Shown here: positions 1 through 7,794 of the stretch, one piece after another
How positions within the stretch are numbered: the first letter of the stretch is position 1
Layout of the letters: every line of letters begins with the position of its first letter
Assembly (NCBI GenBank): GCA_023424785.1
Contig: JAFADP010000128.1
Coordinates: 1 to 24,172 of the forward strand
Origin: Bacillota bacterium
GTDB taxonomy: Bacteria; Bacillota; Clostridia; Clostridiales; Clostridiaceae
Direction of reading: 5' to 3'
DNA length: 24,172 nt
Made by a program: the position numbers and the translations under genes
The notes under the pieces: model-generated
Databases searched by the model: none
Seen by the model: only the letters and a program-made list of their open reading frames with translations
Told to the model about the DNA's origin: nothing

Positions 1-104
1 TAAAAGATGCCCTTGGAATAGAAGTAGGGACACAATCAATAGGAGCTATTATTGGGGTACATGTTGGGCCAGGATCTGTTGGAGTTGCTTATTACACAAA
101 ATAA
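1..104 (+). CDS. DegV family protein, C-terminal end (partial)
   Basis: The reading frame is open from the left edge of the window and ends at TAA 102-104, leaving 33 visible residues. They include IGAIIGVHVGPGSVGV, which matches the C-terminal glycine-rich segment (IGxVIGxHxGPGxxG) of DegV proteins. DegV family members bind a fatty acid; in Firmicutes some (FakB) present it to the FakA kinase for phospholipid synthesis. Only the tail is visible, so the subtype and start cannot be judged. No strong terminator follows it, only a weak 7-bp hairpin at 130-152. Confidence 0.75.
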   Translation, partial: KDALGIEVGTQSIGAIIGVHVGPGSVGVAYYTK

Positions 105-201
105 ATAAAAAGTAAACAAAAATTAGGATTATCTTATGAAAAAATTAAGATACTGGGGATATTATAGAATTAATTAACATCAAATAATAAGGGGAAAAAG
201 G

Positions 202-2574
202 ATGAGTAATAATAGAGAAACTATTTTAAGTAAAAATATGAGAGAAGAAATATATGGTCTTACACAAGATGAGATTAATGAAAGAATTAATAATGGAGAG
301 GTTAATAAGATTCCAAATGCACCATCTAGAACCTTAGGGCAAATATTAAGAGCTAATTTTTTTAATTTATTTAATGCATTGAATATAGTATTAGCTTTAA
401 TATGTATTATTGCAGGATCTCCTAAAAATGCTATTTTTGCAGGAGTAATAATAGTTAATAGTATAATTGGAGTAGTTCAAGAATTAAATGCAAAGAAAAC
501 ATTAGAGAAATTATCAGTTCTTAGTATGGCTCATACTAATGTTATTAGAGAAGGTGAGATTAGAGAAATTCTTGTTGAGGATTTAGTAAAAGATGATGTT
601 GTATATTTAGCAGCTGGCTGCCAAGTTTTAGCTGATTGTGAAGTGATAGCTAGCGATGAATTAGAGTTAGATGAATCTATGCTTACAGGAGAAGCAGATC
701 CTGTTAATAAAGGTATTGGAAGTGAAATACTTTCAGGAAGTTTTGTTGTAGCAGGTGAAGGATATGCAAGAGTTACGAAGGTTGGTATAAATACTTACTC
801 TTCACAACTTGCAAATGAGGCTAAAAAATTTAAAATAATAAATTCAGAACTTCAACGTTCTATTAGCAAGATAATGAAAATAATAGTTTGGCTTATAGTA
901 CCACTAGGAATTGGATTAACAATAACGCAAGTTGCTTCTAGTACAGGGGGATGGCAGGAAGGAGTTATAGGGGTAGTATCAGGAATAATAGGTATGATAC
1001 CTGAAGGATTAGTTTTGTTAACAAGTGCTACGTTCATTGTTTCCATAGTAAAGCTAGCACAGTATGATACATTAGTACAACAGTTATCAGCTACGGAAAT
1101 TTTAGCAAGAGTAGATGTTTTATGTGTAGATAAAACAGGAACAATAACAGAAGGAAGGCTTAAACTATCAGATGTAAAAATAATTGGGGATAATAGCAAA
1201 GAAGATATAGATAAAATATTATCATCAATTGCAAATAATCTTCCAAGTAAAAACCCAACACAACAAGCTATATTAGATGTTTATAATAAGGATTCTAATT
1301 TAAATATTAAAGAAAAAGTTCCTTTTTCATCAAAAAGAAAATGGGGAGGCATTGTTACGGAGGAGTACGGAACCTGGATTATGGGAGCACCTGAAATATT
1401 GCTTGGAGATGATTATAAACATATAAGTGATGAAGTGGAATCCTATGCTAAAGAAGGAATGAGAGTTCTTTTATTAGCAAGATCCAACCAAAAACATTTA
1501 AAAGATGGAATAAAAGAAAATATTAAAGGAGAAGCATTAATACTTATAGAAGATGTAATAAGAGAAGAGGCTCCTAAGGTATTAGAGTTCTTTAACAAAG
1601 AAGATGTAGATTTAAGAGTTATTTCAGGAGACAATCCACTAACAGTATCTGCAGTAGCAAAAAGAGCAGGAGTTAAGAATTATGATAAATATGTAGATGC
1701 AAGAACACTTCCTACAAAAGTTAAAGAGCTATCTAAGGTAGTAGATAATTACACTGTATTTGGTAGAGTAACCCCTCATCAAAAGAAGGATATAGTAAAA
1801 GCATTACGTAAAAATGGACACACAGTAGCAATGACTGGTGATGGTGTAAATGATGTTTTAGCACTTAAAGAGTCTGATTGTGGTATAGCTATGGCAAATG
1901 GTTCTGATGCAACAAAAGCAGTGGCACAATTAGTATTACTAAATTCTGATTTTGGATCACTACCTAAAGTTGTAGCAGAAGGAAGAAAGCAGATACATAA
2001 CTTAGAGACTGTTGCAGAATTATTCTTATCCAAAACTATATTCTTTATATGTTTAGCATTTATTATGTTAATAATAAGACTTCCATATCCTTTATTACCA
2101 ATACAAGCATCCCTAGTTGGAAGTTGTGCTATAGGAATACCTGCATTGTTTCTTGCTTTATTACCAGCAAAGAAAAGAGTAGAAAAAGGATTTTTAAAAA
2201 GAATTCTTATTACAAGTATACCAAATGGGATTATAATGGTATCCTTAGTTGCTATAGGTTATACTATAACCTATCTTTCAGGTGTAGGAGTAGATTATGC
2301 AAGATCAGTTGCACTTCTAACATTTATGGGAATAAGTTTACTTATATTAGTTAGGGTATCTGCACCATTAACTACATTTAAATTTACCTTAATCTCAACA
2401 ATGATGGCATTTTGTATTGGATGCTATATTATTCCTTTAGGAAGAAATCTATTTTCATTAGTAGAGATAAGTTTAGAACATTGGGGATTAGTTATATTAC
2501 TTATAGTAATTGCAGGCATTTTAATGTTTATTAGAGGATATATTGTAAAGAAGATATTTACTAAGAATAAATAA
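202..2574 (+). CDS. P-type (HAD-type) cation-translocating ATPase
   Basis: An integral membrane pump of 790 residues that moves a cation with ATP hydrolysis through a phospho-aspartate intermediate. Visible motifs, in order, are the actuator-domain TGE at residues 162-164, the membrane motif PEGL at 267-270, the phosphorylation site DKTGT with Asp310 at 310-314, a KGAPE-like nucleotide-domain motif at about 394-398 (MGAPE), and the hinge TGDGVND at 545-551. Hydrophobic segments lie near residues 55-95, 225-290 and at the C-terminus from about 610. PEGL rather than a CPC-type motif argues against a heavy-metal pump. The overall look fits the P2-like Firmicute group containing the pneumococcal calcium exporter CaxP (once called MgtA), but the ion cannot be assigned from sequence. 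ATG 202 follows AAGGGG at 189-194. It appears monocistronic. Confidence 0.9.
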   Translation: MSNNRETILSKNMREEIYGLTQDEINERINNGEVNKIPNAPSRTLGQILRANFFNLFNALNIVLALICIIAGSPKNAIFAGVIIVNSIIGVVQELNAKKTLEKLSVLSMAHTNVIREGEIREILVEDLVKDDVVYLAAGCQVLADCEVIASDELELDESMLTGEADPVNKGIGSEILSGSFVVAGEGYARVTKVGINTYSSQLANEAKKFKIINSELQRSISKIMKIIVWLIVPLGIGLTITQVASSTGGWQEGVIGVVSGIIGMIPEGLVLLTSATFIVSIVKLAQYDTLVQQLSATEILARVDVLCVDKTGTITEGRLKLSDVKIIGDNSKEDIDKILSSIANNLPSKNPTQQAILDVYNKDSNLNIKEKVPFSSKRKWGGIVTEEYGTWIMGAPEILLGDDYKHISDEVESYAKEGMRVLLLARSNQKHLKDGIKENIKGEALILIEDVIREEAPKVLEFFNKEDVDLRVISGDNPLTVSAVAKRAGVKNYDKYVDARTLPTKVKELSKVVDNYTVFGRVTPHQKKDIVKALRKNGHTVAMTGDGVNDVLALKESDCGIAMANGSDATKAVAQLVLLNSDFGSLPKVVAEGRKQIHNLETVAELFLSKTIFFICLAFIMLIIRLPYPLLPIQASLVGSCAIGIPALFLALLPAKKRVEKGFLKRILITSIPNGIIMVSLVAIGYTITYLSGVGVDYARSVALLTFMGISLLILVRVSAPLTTFKFTLISTMMAFCIGCYIIPLGRNLFSLVEISLEHWGLVILLIVIAGILMFIRGYIVKKIFTKNK

Positions 2575-2623
2575 TTATATTGTTAAATTAGTTATTGGTT
2601 GTTAATTCATTAAAATAGTTATG

Positions 2624-2652
2624 TTGACAACCAATAACAATTATAATAAAAT
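2624..2652 (+). promoter_or_regulatory. Promoter for tRNA-Arg
   Basis: TTGACA at 2624-2629 and TAAAAT at 2647-2652 are separated by exactly 17 bases. The predicted start, near 2659, is about 20 bases before the mature tRNA. The -35 hexamer overlaps the right arm (2627-2638) of a perfect 12-bp inverted repeat whose left arm is 2591-2602. Confidence 0.65.
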
Positions 2653-2678
2653 TTATATTGAAAAAATTAATAAAATTT

Positions 2679-2753
2679 GCCTTCATAGTTCAATGGATAG
2701 AACAGCCCCCTCCTAAGGGGCAGATACAGGTTCGATCCCTGTTGGGGGTACCA
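2679..2753 (+). tRNA. tRNA-Arg (anticodon CCT)
   Basis: A complete 75-nt cloverleaf. The acceptor arm GCCTTCA pairs with TGGGGGT, including three G-U wobbles. The D stem is GTTC/GAAC. The anticodon stem GCCCC/GGGGC encloses loop CTCCTAA, giving anticodon CCT, which reads AGG. The T stem ACAGG/CCTGT encloses TTCGATC. The discriminator A and an encoded CCA (2751-2753) follow. It is a single-gene unit with its own promoter and terminator. Confidence 0.95.
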
Positions 2754-2762
2754 GATATAAAA

Positions 2763-2798
2763 AATAACTCTATCATTAAGATAGGGTTATTTTTTTTG
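2763..2798 (+). terminator. Intrinsic terminator after tRNA-Arg
   Basis: AATAACTCTATC at 2763-2774 pairs with GATAGGGTTATT (one G-U) across a 5-base loop and runs into a T tract. It ends the tRNA-Arg transcript before the YitT-family gene. Confidence 0.85.
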
Positions 2799-2913
2799 TT
2801 CACAACAAATACTATTATTAAAATCTATAATTAAATATATTTAGAATAACTACTTTATTGTAAATCAATACTGATATACAATTGTAGTATAAATTATATA
2901 AACGAGGGATAAA

Positions 2914-3801
2914 ATGATAGCAGATATTATGAAAAAAACAACAGAAATGAAGAGGCTTGCAATGGCCGTACTTGGAACAGCATTATTTGCATTAGGAATG
3001 AACTTATTTATAGTTCCTATAGGACTATATAGTGGTGGACTTATGGGAATTTGTCAGGTAATACGTACATTATTAGTTGACTACTTACATCTTCCGTTGG
3101 GAAACTTTGATATTACTGGTATACTTTATTATTTAGCTAATATTCCTATATTTATATTAGCTTATAAGAGTATGGGAAAAACATTTTGTTTCAAAACTTT
3201 TATTTGTATAACAACAACTTCATTATTTTTGTCAGTTGTTAAAGTAACAAATCCAGTATTATCAGATGATATACTTGCTTCTTGTATTATTGGTGGAATT
3301 ATTTCTGGCGTTGGAATAGGATTAACTTTAAAAATGGGAGCTTCATCAGGTGGTACAGACATTATAGGACTATATCTTATTAAGAAAAAAGGTGATTTTA
3401 GTATTGGTAAGATAAATCTTATAGTGAATTTAGCATTATACTTAGTATGTTTTTTACTTTTTAATGAAAGAATAGTTATATACTCTATAATTTATGCTTC
3501 AATAGTATCATTTACTATTGATAAGGTACATTCACAAAATATTAATGTTCAAGCGTTGATTATTACTAAAAAAGCAAATCAAGAATTAGAAAAAGAATTA
3601 ATGAATAAGCTTTTAAGAGGTGTTACAAAGTGGAATGCAAAAGGAGTATACACAGGAAAAGAATCTACAGTACTGTATATAGTATTATCTAAGTATGAAG
3701 TAACAAGATTAAAACAAATAGTTCATAAACATGATCCAGAAGCATTTGTTGTTCTTAATGAAGATATATCTATAGATGGAAACTACCTTAAAAAAGTATA
3801 A
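2914..3801 (+). CDS. YitT family membrane protein (DUF161 + DUF2179)
   Basis: A 295-residue integral membrane protein of the YitT family; no transported substrate or reaction is established for most members. The N-terminal two thirds hold about five to six hydrophobic segments (roughly 15-35, 65-85, 95-110, 120-140, 165-205) and the conserved GASSGGTDI-type segment near 142-150 typical of DUF161. The C-terminal 80 residues are a soluble DUF2179 domain with the conserved RGVTKWNAKGVYTG stretch and the end motif of this fold. ATG 2914 follows GAGGG. A tRNA terminator sits upstream and a strong terminator downstream, so it is transcribed alone. Confidence 0.9.
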   Translation: MIADIMKKTTEMKRLAMAVLGTALFALGMNLFIVPIGLYSGGLMGICQVIRTLLVDYLHLPLGNFDITGILYYLANIPIFILAYKSMGKTFCFKTFICITTTSLFLSVVKVTNPVLSDDILASCIIGGIISGVGIGLTLKMGASSGGTDIIGLYLIKKKGDFSIGKINLIVNLALYLVCFLLFNERIVIYSIIYASIVSFTIDKVHSQNINVQALIITKKANQELEKELMNKLLRGVTKWNAKGVYTGKESTVLYIVLSKYEVTRLKQIVHKHDPEAFVVLNEDISIDGNYLKKV

Positions 3802-3806
3802 TTATT

Positions 3807-3845
3807 AGGGATATTGAAAAATTGAGCTTTTTCAATATCCCTTTT
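3807..3845 (+). terminator. Intrinsic terminator after YitT-family gene
   Basis: AGGGATATTGAAAAA at 3807-3821 is perfectly complementary to TTTTTCAATATCCCT, with a 6-base loop, followed by TTTT. It lies five bases after the stop codon. Confidence 0.9.
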
Positions 3846-3998
3846 AAACTTTACTTTAGAATTATAAGTAATAAGTTATAAGGACAAGCTATATATATGT
3901 ATAAAGGTTTAAATTAATTTTATCATTTGAAATAAGGATTATATTGATATTTAAGTCTATTTTAGTTAAATTAATATAATACAAATTTAATATAAATA

Positions 3999-4007
3999 TG
4001 GTATAAT
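3999..4007 (+). promoter_or_regulatory. Extended -10 promoter for the CNNM/CorC-type gene
   Basis: TGG immediately precedes TATAAT at 4002-4007, an extended -10 that can do without a good -35; none is obvious upstream. The predicted start is near 4014, about 34 bases before the coding region. Confidence 0.45.
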
Positions 4008-4047
4008 TATTAATAAAACATTTAAAATTTTAGGAGAGTGATTATAT

Positions 4048-5298
4048 TTGGACTCTAGTTATACGGGGCAGATAATTATATTGATCATATTACTAGTTCT
4101 ATCAGGATTTTTCTCAATGTCAGAAACAGCTTTAATGGCACTAAGTAAAATAAGAATAAGAAATATGGTTGAAGAGGGAGTTAAAGGGGCTAAACTAGTA
4201 GAGAAATTAATAGAAAATCCTAATAAGTTATTAGGAGCTATACTTATAGGAAATAATATAGTAAATATAGGTGCATCATCAATAGCAACATCTTTAGCAG
4301 TTAAAATTTTTAATGGAAGTGATTCGGCAGTTGCTTTATCAACAGGAATTATGACAGTTTTAGTTCTTATATTTGGTGAAATAACACCTAAAACAGTAGC
4401 TAAACAGAAATCAGAAAAGGTATCATTAAAAGTTGCTAAACCAATAAAATTTTGTGTATTTATATTTAAACCATTTGTAGCTATATTTACAGCAATATCT
4501 TCTGTATTTATAAGATTACTAGGAGCAGATCCAAATGAATCGGAACCATTTATAACAGAAGAAGAACTAAAAACAATGGTTGGAGTAAGTGAAGAAGAAG
4601 GCGTTCTTGAAGATGTAGAAAAAGAAATGATTTTTAATGTATTTGATTTCGGAGATCAACAAGTTAAGGACATTATGGTTCAAAGAGTTGATATGACAAC
4701 AATAAGTACTGATGATAGTTTTGATGATATAATAAAGGTAATAAAGAGAGACCAATATTCAAGAATACCAGTATATAAGGAAACTATAGATAATATAGTT
4801 GGTGTACTAAATGTTAAGGACTTAATACTTGCAACAGAGAGTAAGGATGAGTTTAAGCTTGAAAACTATATGAGAGAACCTTTTTATACATTTGAATTTA
4901 AAAAGATAACTGAAGTGTTTAATGAAATGAAGAAAAATAGAACACATATGGCAGTAGTACTAGATGAATATGGTGGTACTGTGGGTATTGTAACACTGGA
5001 AGATCTTGTGGAAGAGATTGTTGGTGAAATTGAAGACGAATATGATGAACATAATGATATGATAGAAGTTATAAAAGAAGATGAATATGTAGTTGATGGT
5101 AGTGCTAAACTTGATGATATAAGTGAATTAATTGGAGTAAATATGGAATCTGAAGAATTAGATTCTGTAGGAGGTCTAGTTATAGAAGAGCTAGGAAGAA
5201 TTCCAGAAGAAAAAGAAGAAGTTAAAATAGGAAATATTAAATTTGTAGTAGAAGAAGTAGATAAAAATAGAATTAAAAAAGTAAGAATTTACACATAA
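4048..5298 (+). CDS. Hemolysin C/CorC-type CNNM-CBS membrane protein
   Basis: This 416-residue protein has the standard three-part layout of the HlyC/CorC (CNNM, UPF0053) family. The N-terminal DUF21 membrane domain spans about residues 5-150 and carries the FSMSETALMALS and GEITPK motifs. A pair of CBS domains follows (about 205-265 and 270-330, including DEYGGTVGIVTLED), then a C-terminal CorC_HlyC domain (about 340-414). Relatives take part in magnesium or cobalt efflux and resistance; the old name hemolysin is not evidence of haemolysis. The start is TTG 4048 with AGGAG at 4032-4036, 11 bases away. The next in-frame ATG, at 4117, would cut off the first membrane helix, so TTG is preferred. 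Confidence 0.88.
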   Translation: MDSSYTGQIIILIILLVLSGFFSMSETALMALSKIRIRNMVEEGVKGAKLVEKLIENPNKLLGAILIGNNIVNIGASSIATSLAVKIFNGSDSAVALSTGIMTVLVLIFGEITPKTVAKQKSEKVSLKVAKPIKFCVFIFKPFVAIFTAISSVFIRLLGADPNESEPFITEEELKTMVGVSEEEGVLEDVEKEMIFNVFDFGDQQVKDIMVQRVDMTTISTDDSFDDIIKVIKRDQYSRIPVYKETIDNIVGVLNVKDLILATESKDEFKLENYMREPFYTFEFKKITEVFNEMKKNRTHMAVVLDEYGGTVGIVTLEDLVEEIVGEIEDEYDEHNDMIEVIKEDEYVVDGSAKLDDISELIGVNMESEELDSVGGLVIEELGRIPEEKEEVKIGNIKFVVEEVDKNRIKKVRIYT

Positions 5299-5304
5299 AA
5301 GTTA

Positions 5305-5333
5305 GGGTAGCTTAAAAGCTACCCTTTAATTTT
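5305..5333 (+). terminator. Intrinsic terminator between the CNNM gene and tadA
   Basis: GGGTAGCTT (5305-5313) pairs perfectly with AAGCTACCC (5316-5324), leaving a tight AA between the arms, and is followed by TTTAATTTT. It falls seven bases after the stop and just before the tadA ribosome binding site, so some readthrough into tadA is possible. Confidence 0.8.
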
Positions 5334-5351
5334 AGATAGGAGAATAATTTT

Positions 5352-5801
5352 ATGAATTTTATGAATGAAGCAATAAATGAGGGAATAAAAGCATTTAAAA
5401 AAGGTGAAGTGCCAGTTGGAGCAGTTATTGTTAAAGATGGATTTATAATAGGCAGAGGGCACAACTTAAAGGAAGAAAAAAAAGACCCTACAATGCATGC
5501 AGAAATAATTGCTATACAAGAGGCGTGCAAAGTAATTGGTGATTGGAGATTAACAGGTTGTGAAATATATGTTACCTTAGAGCCCTGCCCTATGTGCTTA
5601 GGAGCATTATTACAAAGTAGAATATCAAAAATTTATATAGGAACATTTAATAAGGATATGGGAGCTTGTGGTTCAGTAGTTAATTTAGTAGATAATAGAA
5701 GCTTAAATAGTTTTATAGAAACCATTTGGACATATGATAAGAAATGTAGTAAGTTAATTGAAGATTTTTTTAGACAAAAGCGGAAGTATAAAAATATGTA
5801 A
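5352..5801 (+). CDS. tadA: tRNA adenosine(34) deaminase TadA
   Basis: A zinc-dependent deaminase that converts adenosine to inosine at the wobble position of tRNA-Arg(ACG). At 149 residues it has normal family length. The zinc and catalytic motif HAE is at 49-51 (Glu51 as proton shuttle), and PCPMC at 78-82 supplies the other two ligands, Cys79 and Cys82. A GHN segment at 36-38 sits where TadA contacts substrate. ATG 5352 is preceded by TAGGAG at the right distance. It stands directly before tRNA-Ser and SRP RNA, the usual Firmicute neighbourhood. CMP/dCMP or guanine deaminases share the fold, but size, motif and context favour TadA. Confidence 0.93.
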   Translation: MNFMNEAINEGIKAFKKGEVPVGAVIVKDGFIIGRGHNLKEEKKDPTMHAEIIAIQEACKVIGDWRLTGCEIYVTLEPCPMCLGALLQSRISKIYIGTFNKDMGACGSVVNLVDNRSLNSFIETIWTYDKKCSKLIEDFFRQKRKYKNM

Positions 5802-5812
5802 GAAAATAGTTC

Positions 5813-5841
5813 TTGATAATAGATAATTACTATGATATTAT
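5813..5841 (+). promoter_or_regulatory. Promoter for tRNA-Ser and SRP RNA
   Basis: TTGATA (5813-5818) and TATTAT (5836-5841) are 17 bases apart, and TGA before the -10 gives an extended -10. The predicted start, near 5848, is about 25 bases before tRNA-Ser. It begins 12 bases after the tadA stop, so the RNA genes do not depend on tadA transcription. Confidence 0.65.
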
Positions 5842-5872
5842 TAAAAAGTATCTAAAGTTAAAATAGATATAT

Positions 5873-5962
5873 GGAGAGATGTCCGAGTGGTCGAAGGAGC
5901 ACGCCTGGAACGCGTGTATAGGGGCAACTCTATCGTGGGTTCAAATCCCACTCTCTCCGCCA
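5873..5962 (+). tRNA. tRNA-Ser (anticodon GGA)
   Basis: A 90-nt class II tRNA. The acceptor GGAGAGA pairs with TCTCTCC, the anticodon stem CACGC/GCGTG encloses CTGGAAC (anticodon GGA, reading UCC/UCU), and a long variable arm (TATAGGGGCAACTCTA) is typical of tRNA-Ser. The T loop is TTCAAAT, the discriminator is G, and CCA is encoded at 5960-5962. The SRP RNA begins two bases further on. Confidence 0.97.
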
Positions 5963-5964
5963 TT

Positions 5965-6236
5965 GCCGTGCTAGATGGGGAGTCAGCGGTGCCTTGTAAC
6001 CTGCAATCCGCTATAGCAGGATTGAATTCCCCAGGGAGGCTTTGTCTTTGTATGGTCTGCCCCTAGAAAGTGGTGTTGATAGTCGGGTCCCACGCAACGG
6101 AACCCATGAACCTCGTCAGGTCCGGAAGGAAGCAGCGATAAGTGGTCCCTTTCGTGTGCCGTGGATCAATCTGGCTTGAGCTAACTACTAGGGTAACGCA
6201 TATGAAGCATTGTCAAGCTGGGGTGCACGGTTTATT
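5965..6236 (+). ncRNA. ffs: Signal recognition particle RNA, large bacterial type
   Basis: An RNA of about 270 nt with the Alu domain found in Bacillus and Clostridium. The ends close by pairing of GCCGTGC (5965-5971) with GCACGGT (6225-6231). The Ffh-binding helix 8 is unmistakable: the GTCAGGTCCGGAAGGAAGCAG-type segment lies at about 6115-6135, containing the GGAA tetraloop and the symmetric and asymmetric internal loops. The RNA forms SRP with Ffh and targets membrane and secreted proteins. A T-rich stretch (TTTATTTTTTTG) right after the closing stem probably terminates it. The exact ends are inferred from pairing. Confidence 0.95.
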
Positions 6237-6315
6237 TTTTTGATATTTTTTAGAATTATACATAGCAACATAGGTTACTCTTCAATAGGATTAACAATAT
6301 AGGACAAAACAATAG

Positions 6316-6363
6316 GATAAGAAAGAGAGGGAATCCACCAAGGGATACCCTCTTTTTCTTATC
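6316..6363. terminator. Bidirectional terminator between ffs and folA
   Basis: A long stem: GATAAGAAAGAGAGGGAATCC (6316-6336) pairs with the segment ending at 6363, with about one mismatch and one wobble and a short loop. It overlaps the last base of folA, so it ends the minus-strand thyA-folA transcript and also acts as a backstop for ffs transcription. Confidence 0.8.
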
Positions 6364-6854
6364 TATTTTCTTATTAAGTCTATAAATTGATATGATAAAT
6401 TATCTTCAGTATTGATTTTTTCTTCAGAAGAATATATTGCTTCAAAATCATTAAAGTTTATATTAGGGAAATAAGTATCTCCTTCAAATGGTTTATTAAC
6501 TTTAGTTAAGTAGATTTTATTGCAGTAAGGCATAAGAAGGTTATAAATTTGTCCTCCACCTATAATAAATGCCTCTTCTTCAGAGTTTAAATATTTATCT
6601 AATATTTCATCTAAAGTATGAACTATAGTTACATCTTTTGAGTCAACAGAATAATTCTTATCATTTGTTAATATAACATGATGTCTATTTGGCAAAACTT
6701 TAGGAAGAGATTCAAAAGTCTTTCTTCCCATTATAATAGTATGGTTAGTAGTTAAAGTTCTAAAACGCTTTAAGTCTTCAGAAATATGCCATAAAAGTTT
6801 GTTGTCTCCACCGATAATATTATTTTCAGCTACAGCAACTATAATAGATAACAT
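6363..6854 (-). CDS. folA: Dihydrofolate reductase
   Basis: Reduces dihydrofolate to tetrahydrofolate with NADPH in the cytoplasm. The 163 residues match the usual DHFR length. Visible features are the N-terminal strand with VAVAENNIIG (6-15), Trp22 and the substrate-binding acid Asp27 in LLWHISEDLKRF, the NADPH-binding MGRKTFESLP segment near 42-51, and IIGGGQIY near 97-104. The start overlaps the thyA stop by one base (TAATG), with GGAGG inside the thyA end, so the two are translationally coupled. The pair makes sense: thymidylate synthase produces the DHF that this enzyme recycles. Leu21 replaces the proline of the E. coli enzyme at that place, which is not unusual in Firmicutes. Confidence 0.96.
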   Translation of the reverse strand: MLSIIVAVAENNIIGGDNKLLWHISEDLKRFRTLTTNHTIIMGRKTFESLPKVLPNRHHVILTNDKNYSVDSKDVTIVHTLDEILDKYLNSEEEAFIIGGGQIYNLLMPYCNKIYLTKVNKPFEGDTYFPNINFNDFEAIYSSEEKINTEDNLSYQFIDLIRK

Positions 6855-7645
6855 TATACTGATACCTCCATTTTAATTTTTTCATGATGTTTATAGTTAA
6901 TAAGCTTAAAGTCATCAGGGGTGAAGTCATAGAAGTTTTTAATTTCTGGGTTAATCCAAAACTCAGGAGCTTCATAAGCTTCATTTGCTCTAGTAAGTTG
7001 AAGTTTTAATCCTTCTACTTGGTTTTCATAAATATGAGCATTATTTATTACATGAGTAAGTAATCCAACCTTTAATCCTGTAACTTGCGCTAACATATGA
7101 GTTAATACAGCAAATTGACATGTATTAAAAGGTACGCCTAATCCCATATCTCCAGAACGTTGTACAAGCATACAATTTAAATGACCATCTGTAACATCCC
7201 AAAGAGTAAGAAAACAACATGGAGCTAAATTCATTTCTGGTAGGTCGCTCCAATTCCATAAGTTAAGCATCATTCTTCTATCTTGAGGATTATTTTTTAG
7301 TGCATCTATTAATTGATCTATTTGTTTAAATTTTTTGATTTGGTATCCATAAGCTTTACCAATAGTACCATCTTCACCTTCCCATTCATTCCATATTCTT
7401 ACGTTTTCTTTACGTAAGTCTTCAACTACATTTGATTGTTTTTGATATATCCAAAGCATTTCCTTTACAGCAGTTTTAAAAGCAACAAACTTAGTTGTTA
7501 GTATCGGAAATTCATTTTGAAGATTAAATTGCATAATTTGATGTGGTAATTTATATGTATGCACTCCAGTTCTATTGTTGTCAAAATATCCATTGCTTAA
7601 TATATCTTCTATAATGGATAAGTATTTTTTATCATAAAGACTCAT
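6854..7645 (-). CDS. thyA: Thymidylate synthase (ThyA type)
   Basis: Makes dTMP from dUMP using 5,10-methylene-THF as carbon donor and reductant. At 263 residues it is nearly the length of the E. coli enzyme. The catalytic cysteine is Cys143 in LAPCC, and the dUMP and folate signature VQRSGDMGLGVPFN is at 161-174, with NNAHIYENQV near 201-210. An excellent AGGAGG lies just before ATG 7645. It is the first gene of the minus-strand pair thyA-folA, which sits between ffs and dnaX and faces away from both. This is the FAD-independent ThyA, not ThyX. Confidence 0.97.
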   Translation of the reverse strand: MSLYDKKYLSIIEDILSNGYFDNNRTGVHTYKLPHQIMQFNLQNEFPILTTKFVAFKTAVKEMLWIYQKQSNVVEDLRKENVRIWNEWEGEDGTIGKAYGYQIKKFKQIDQLIDALKNNPQDRRMMLNLWNWSDLPEMNLAPCCFLTLWDVTDGHLNCMLVQRSGDMGLGVPFNTCQFAVLTHMLAQVTGLKVGLLTHVINNAHIYENQVEGLKLQLTRANEAYEAPEFWINPEIKNFYDFTPDDFKLINYKHHEKIKMEVSV

Positions 7646-7794
7646 TTTATTTCCTCCTAAAAGTTACAATTAATTTTATTTTATCACATAAAGGGTATAA
7701 TTATAAATGCATAATATATCAATAGCTTTTTTATTAGTGTATAATAGATAATAGATTTAAATTTTAATATATAACTTGAAATGAGGTGAAAACT

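Noticed and set aside
2049..2354. Open frame on the plus strand inside the ATPase gene
   Set aside because: It lies in another frame of a gene with intact P-type motifs, with odd composition and no ribosome site.
4048..5298. Haemolysin toxin
   Set aside because: The family name is historical; the DUF21-CBS-CorC layout points to ion transport, not to a toxin.
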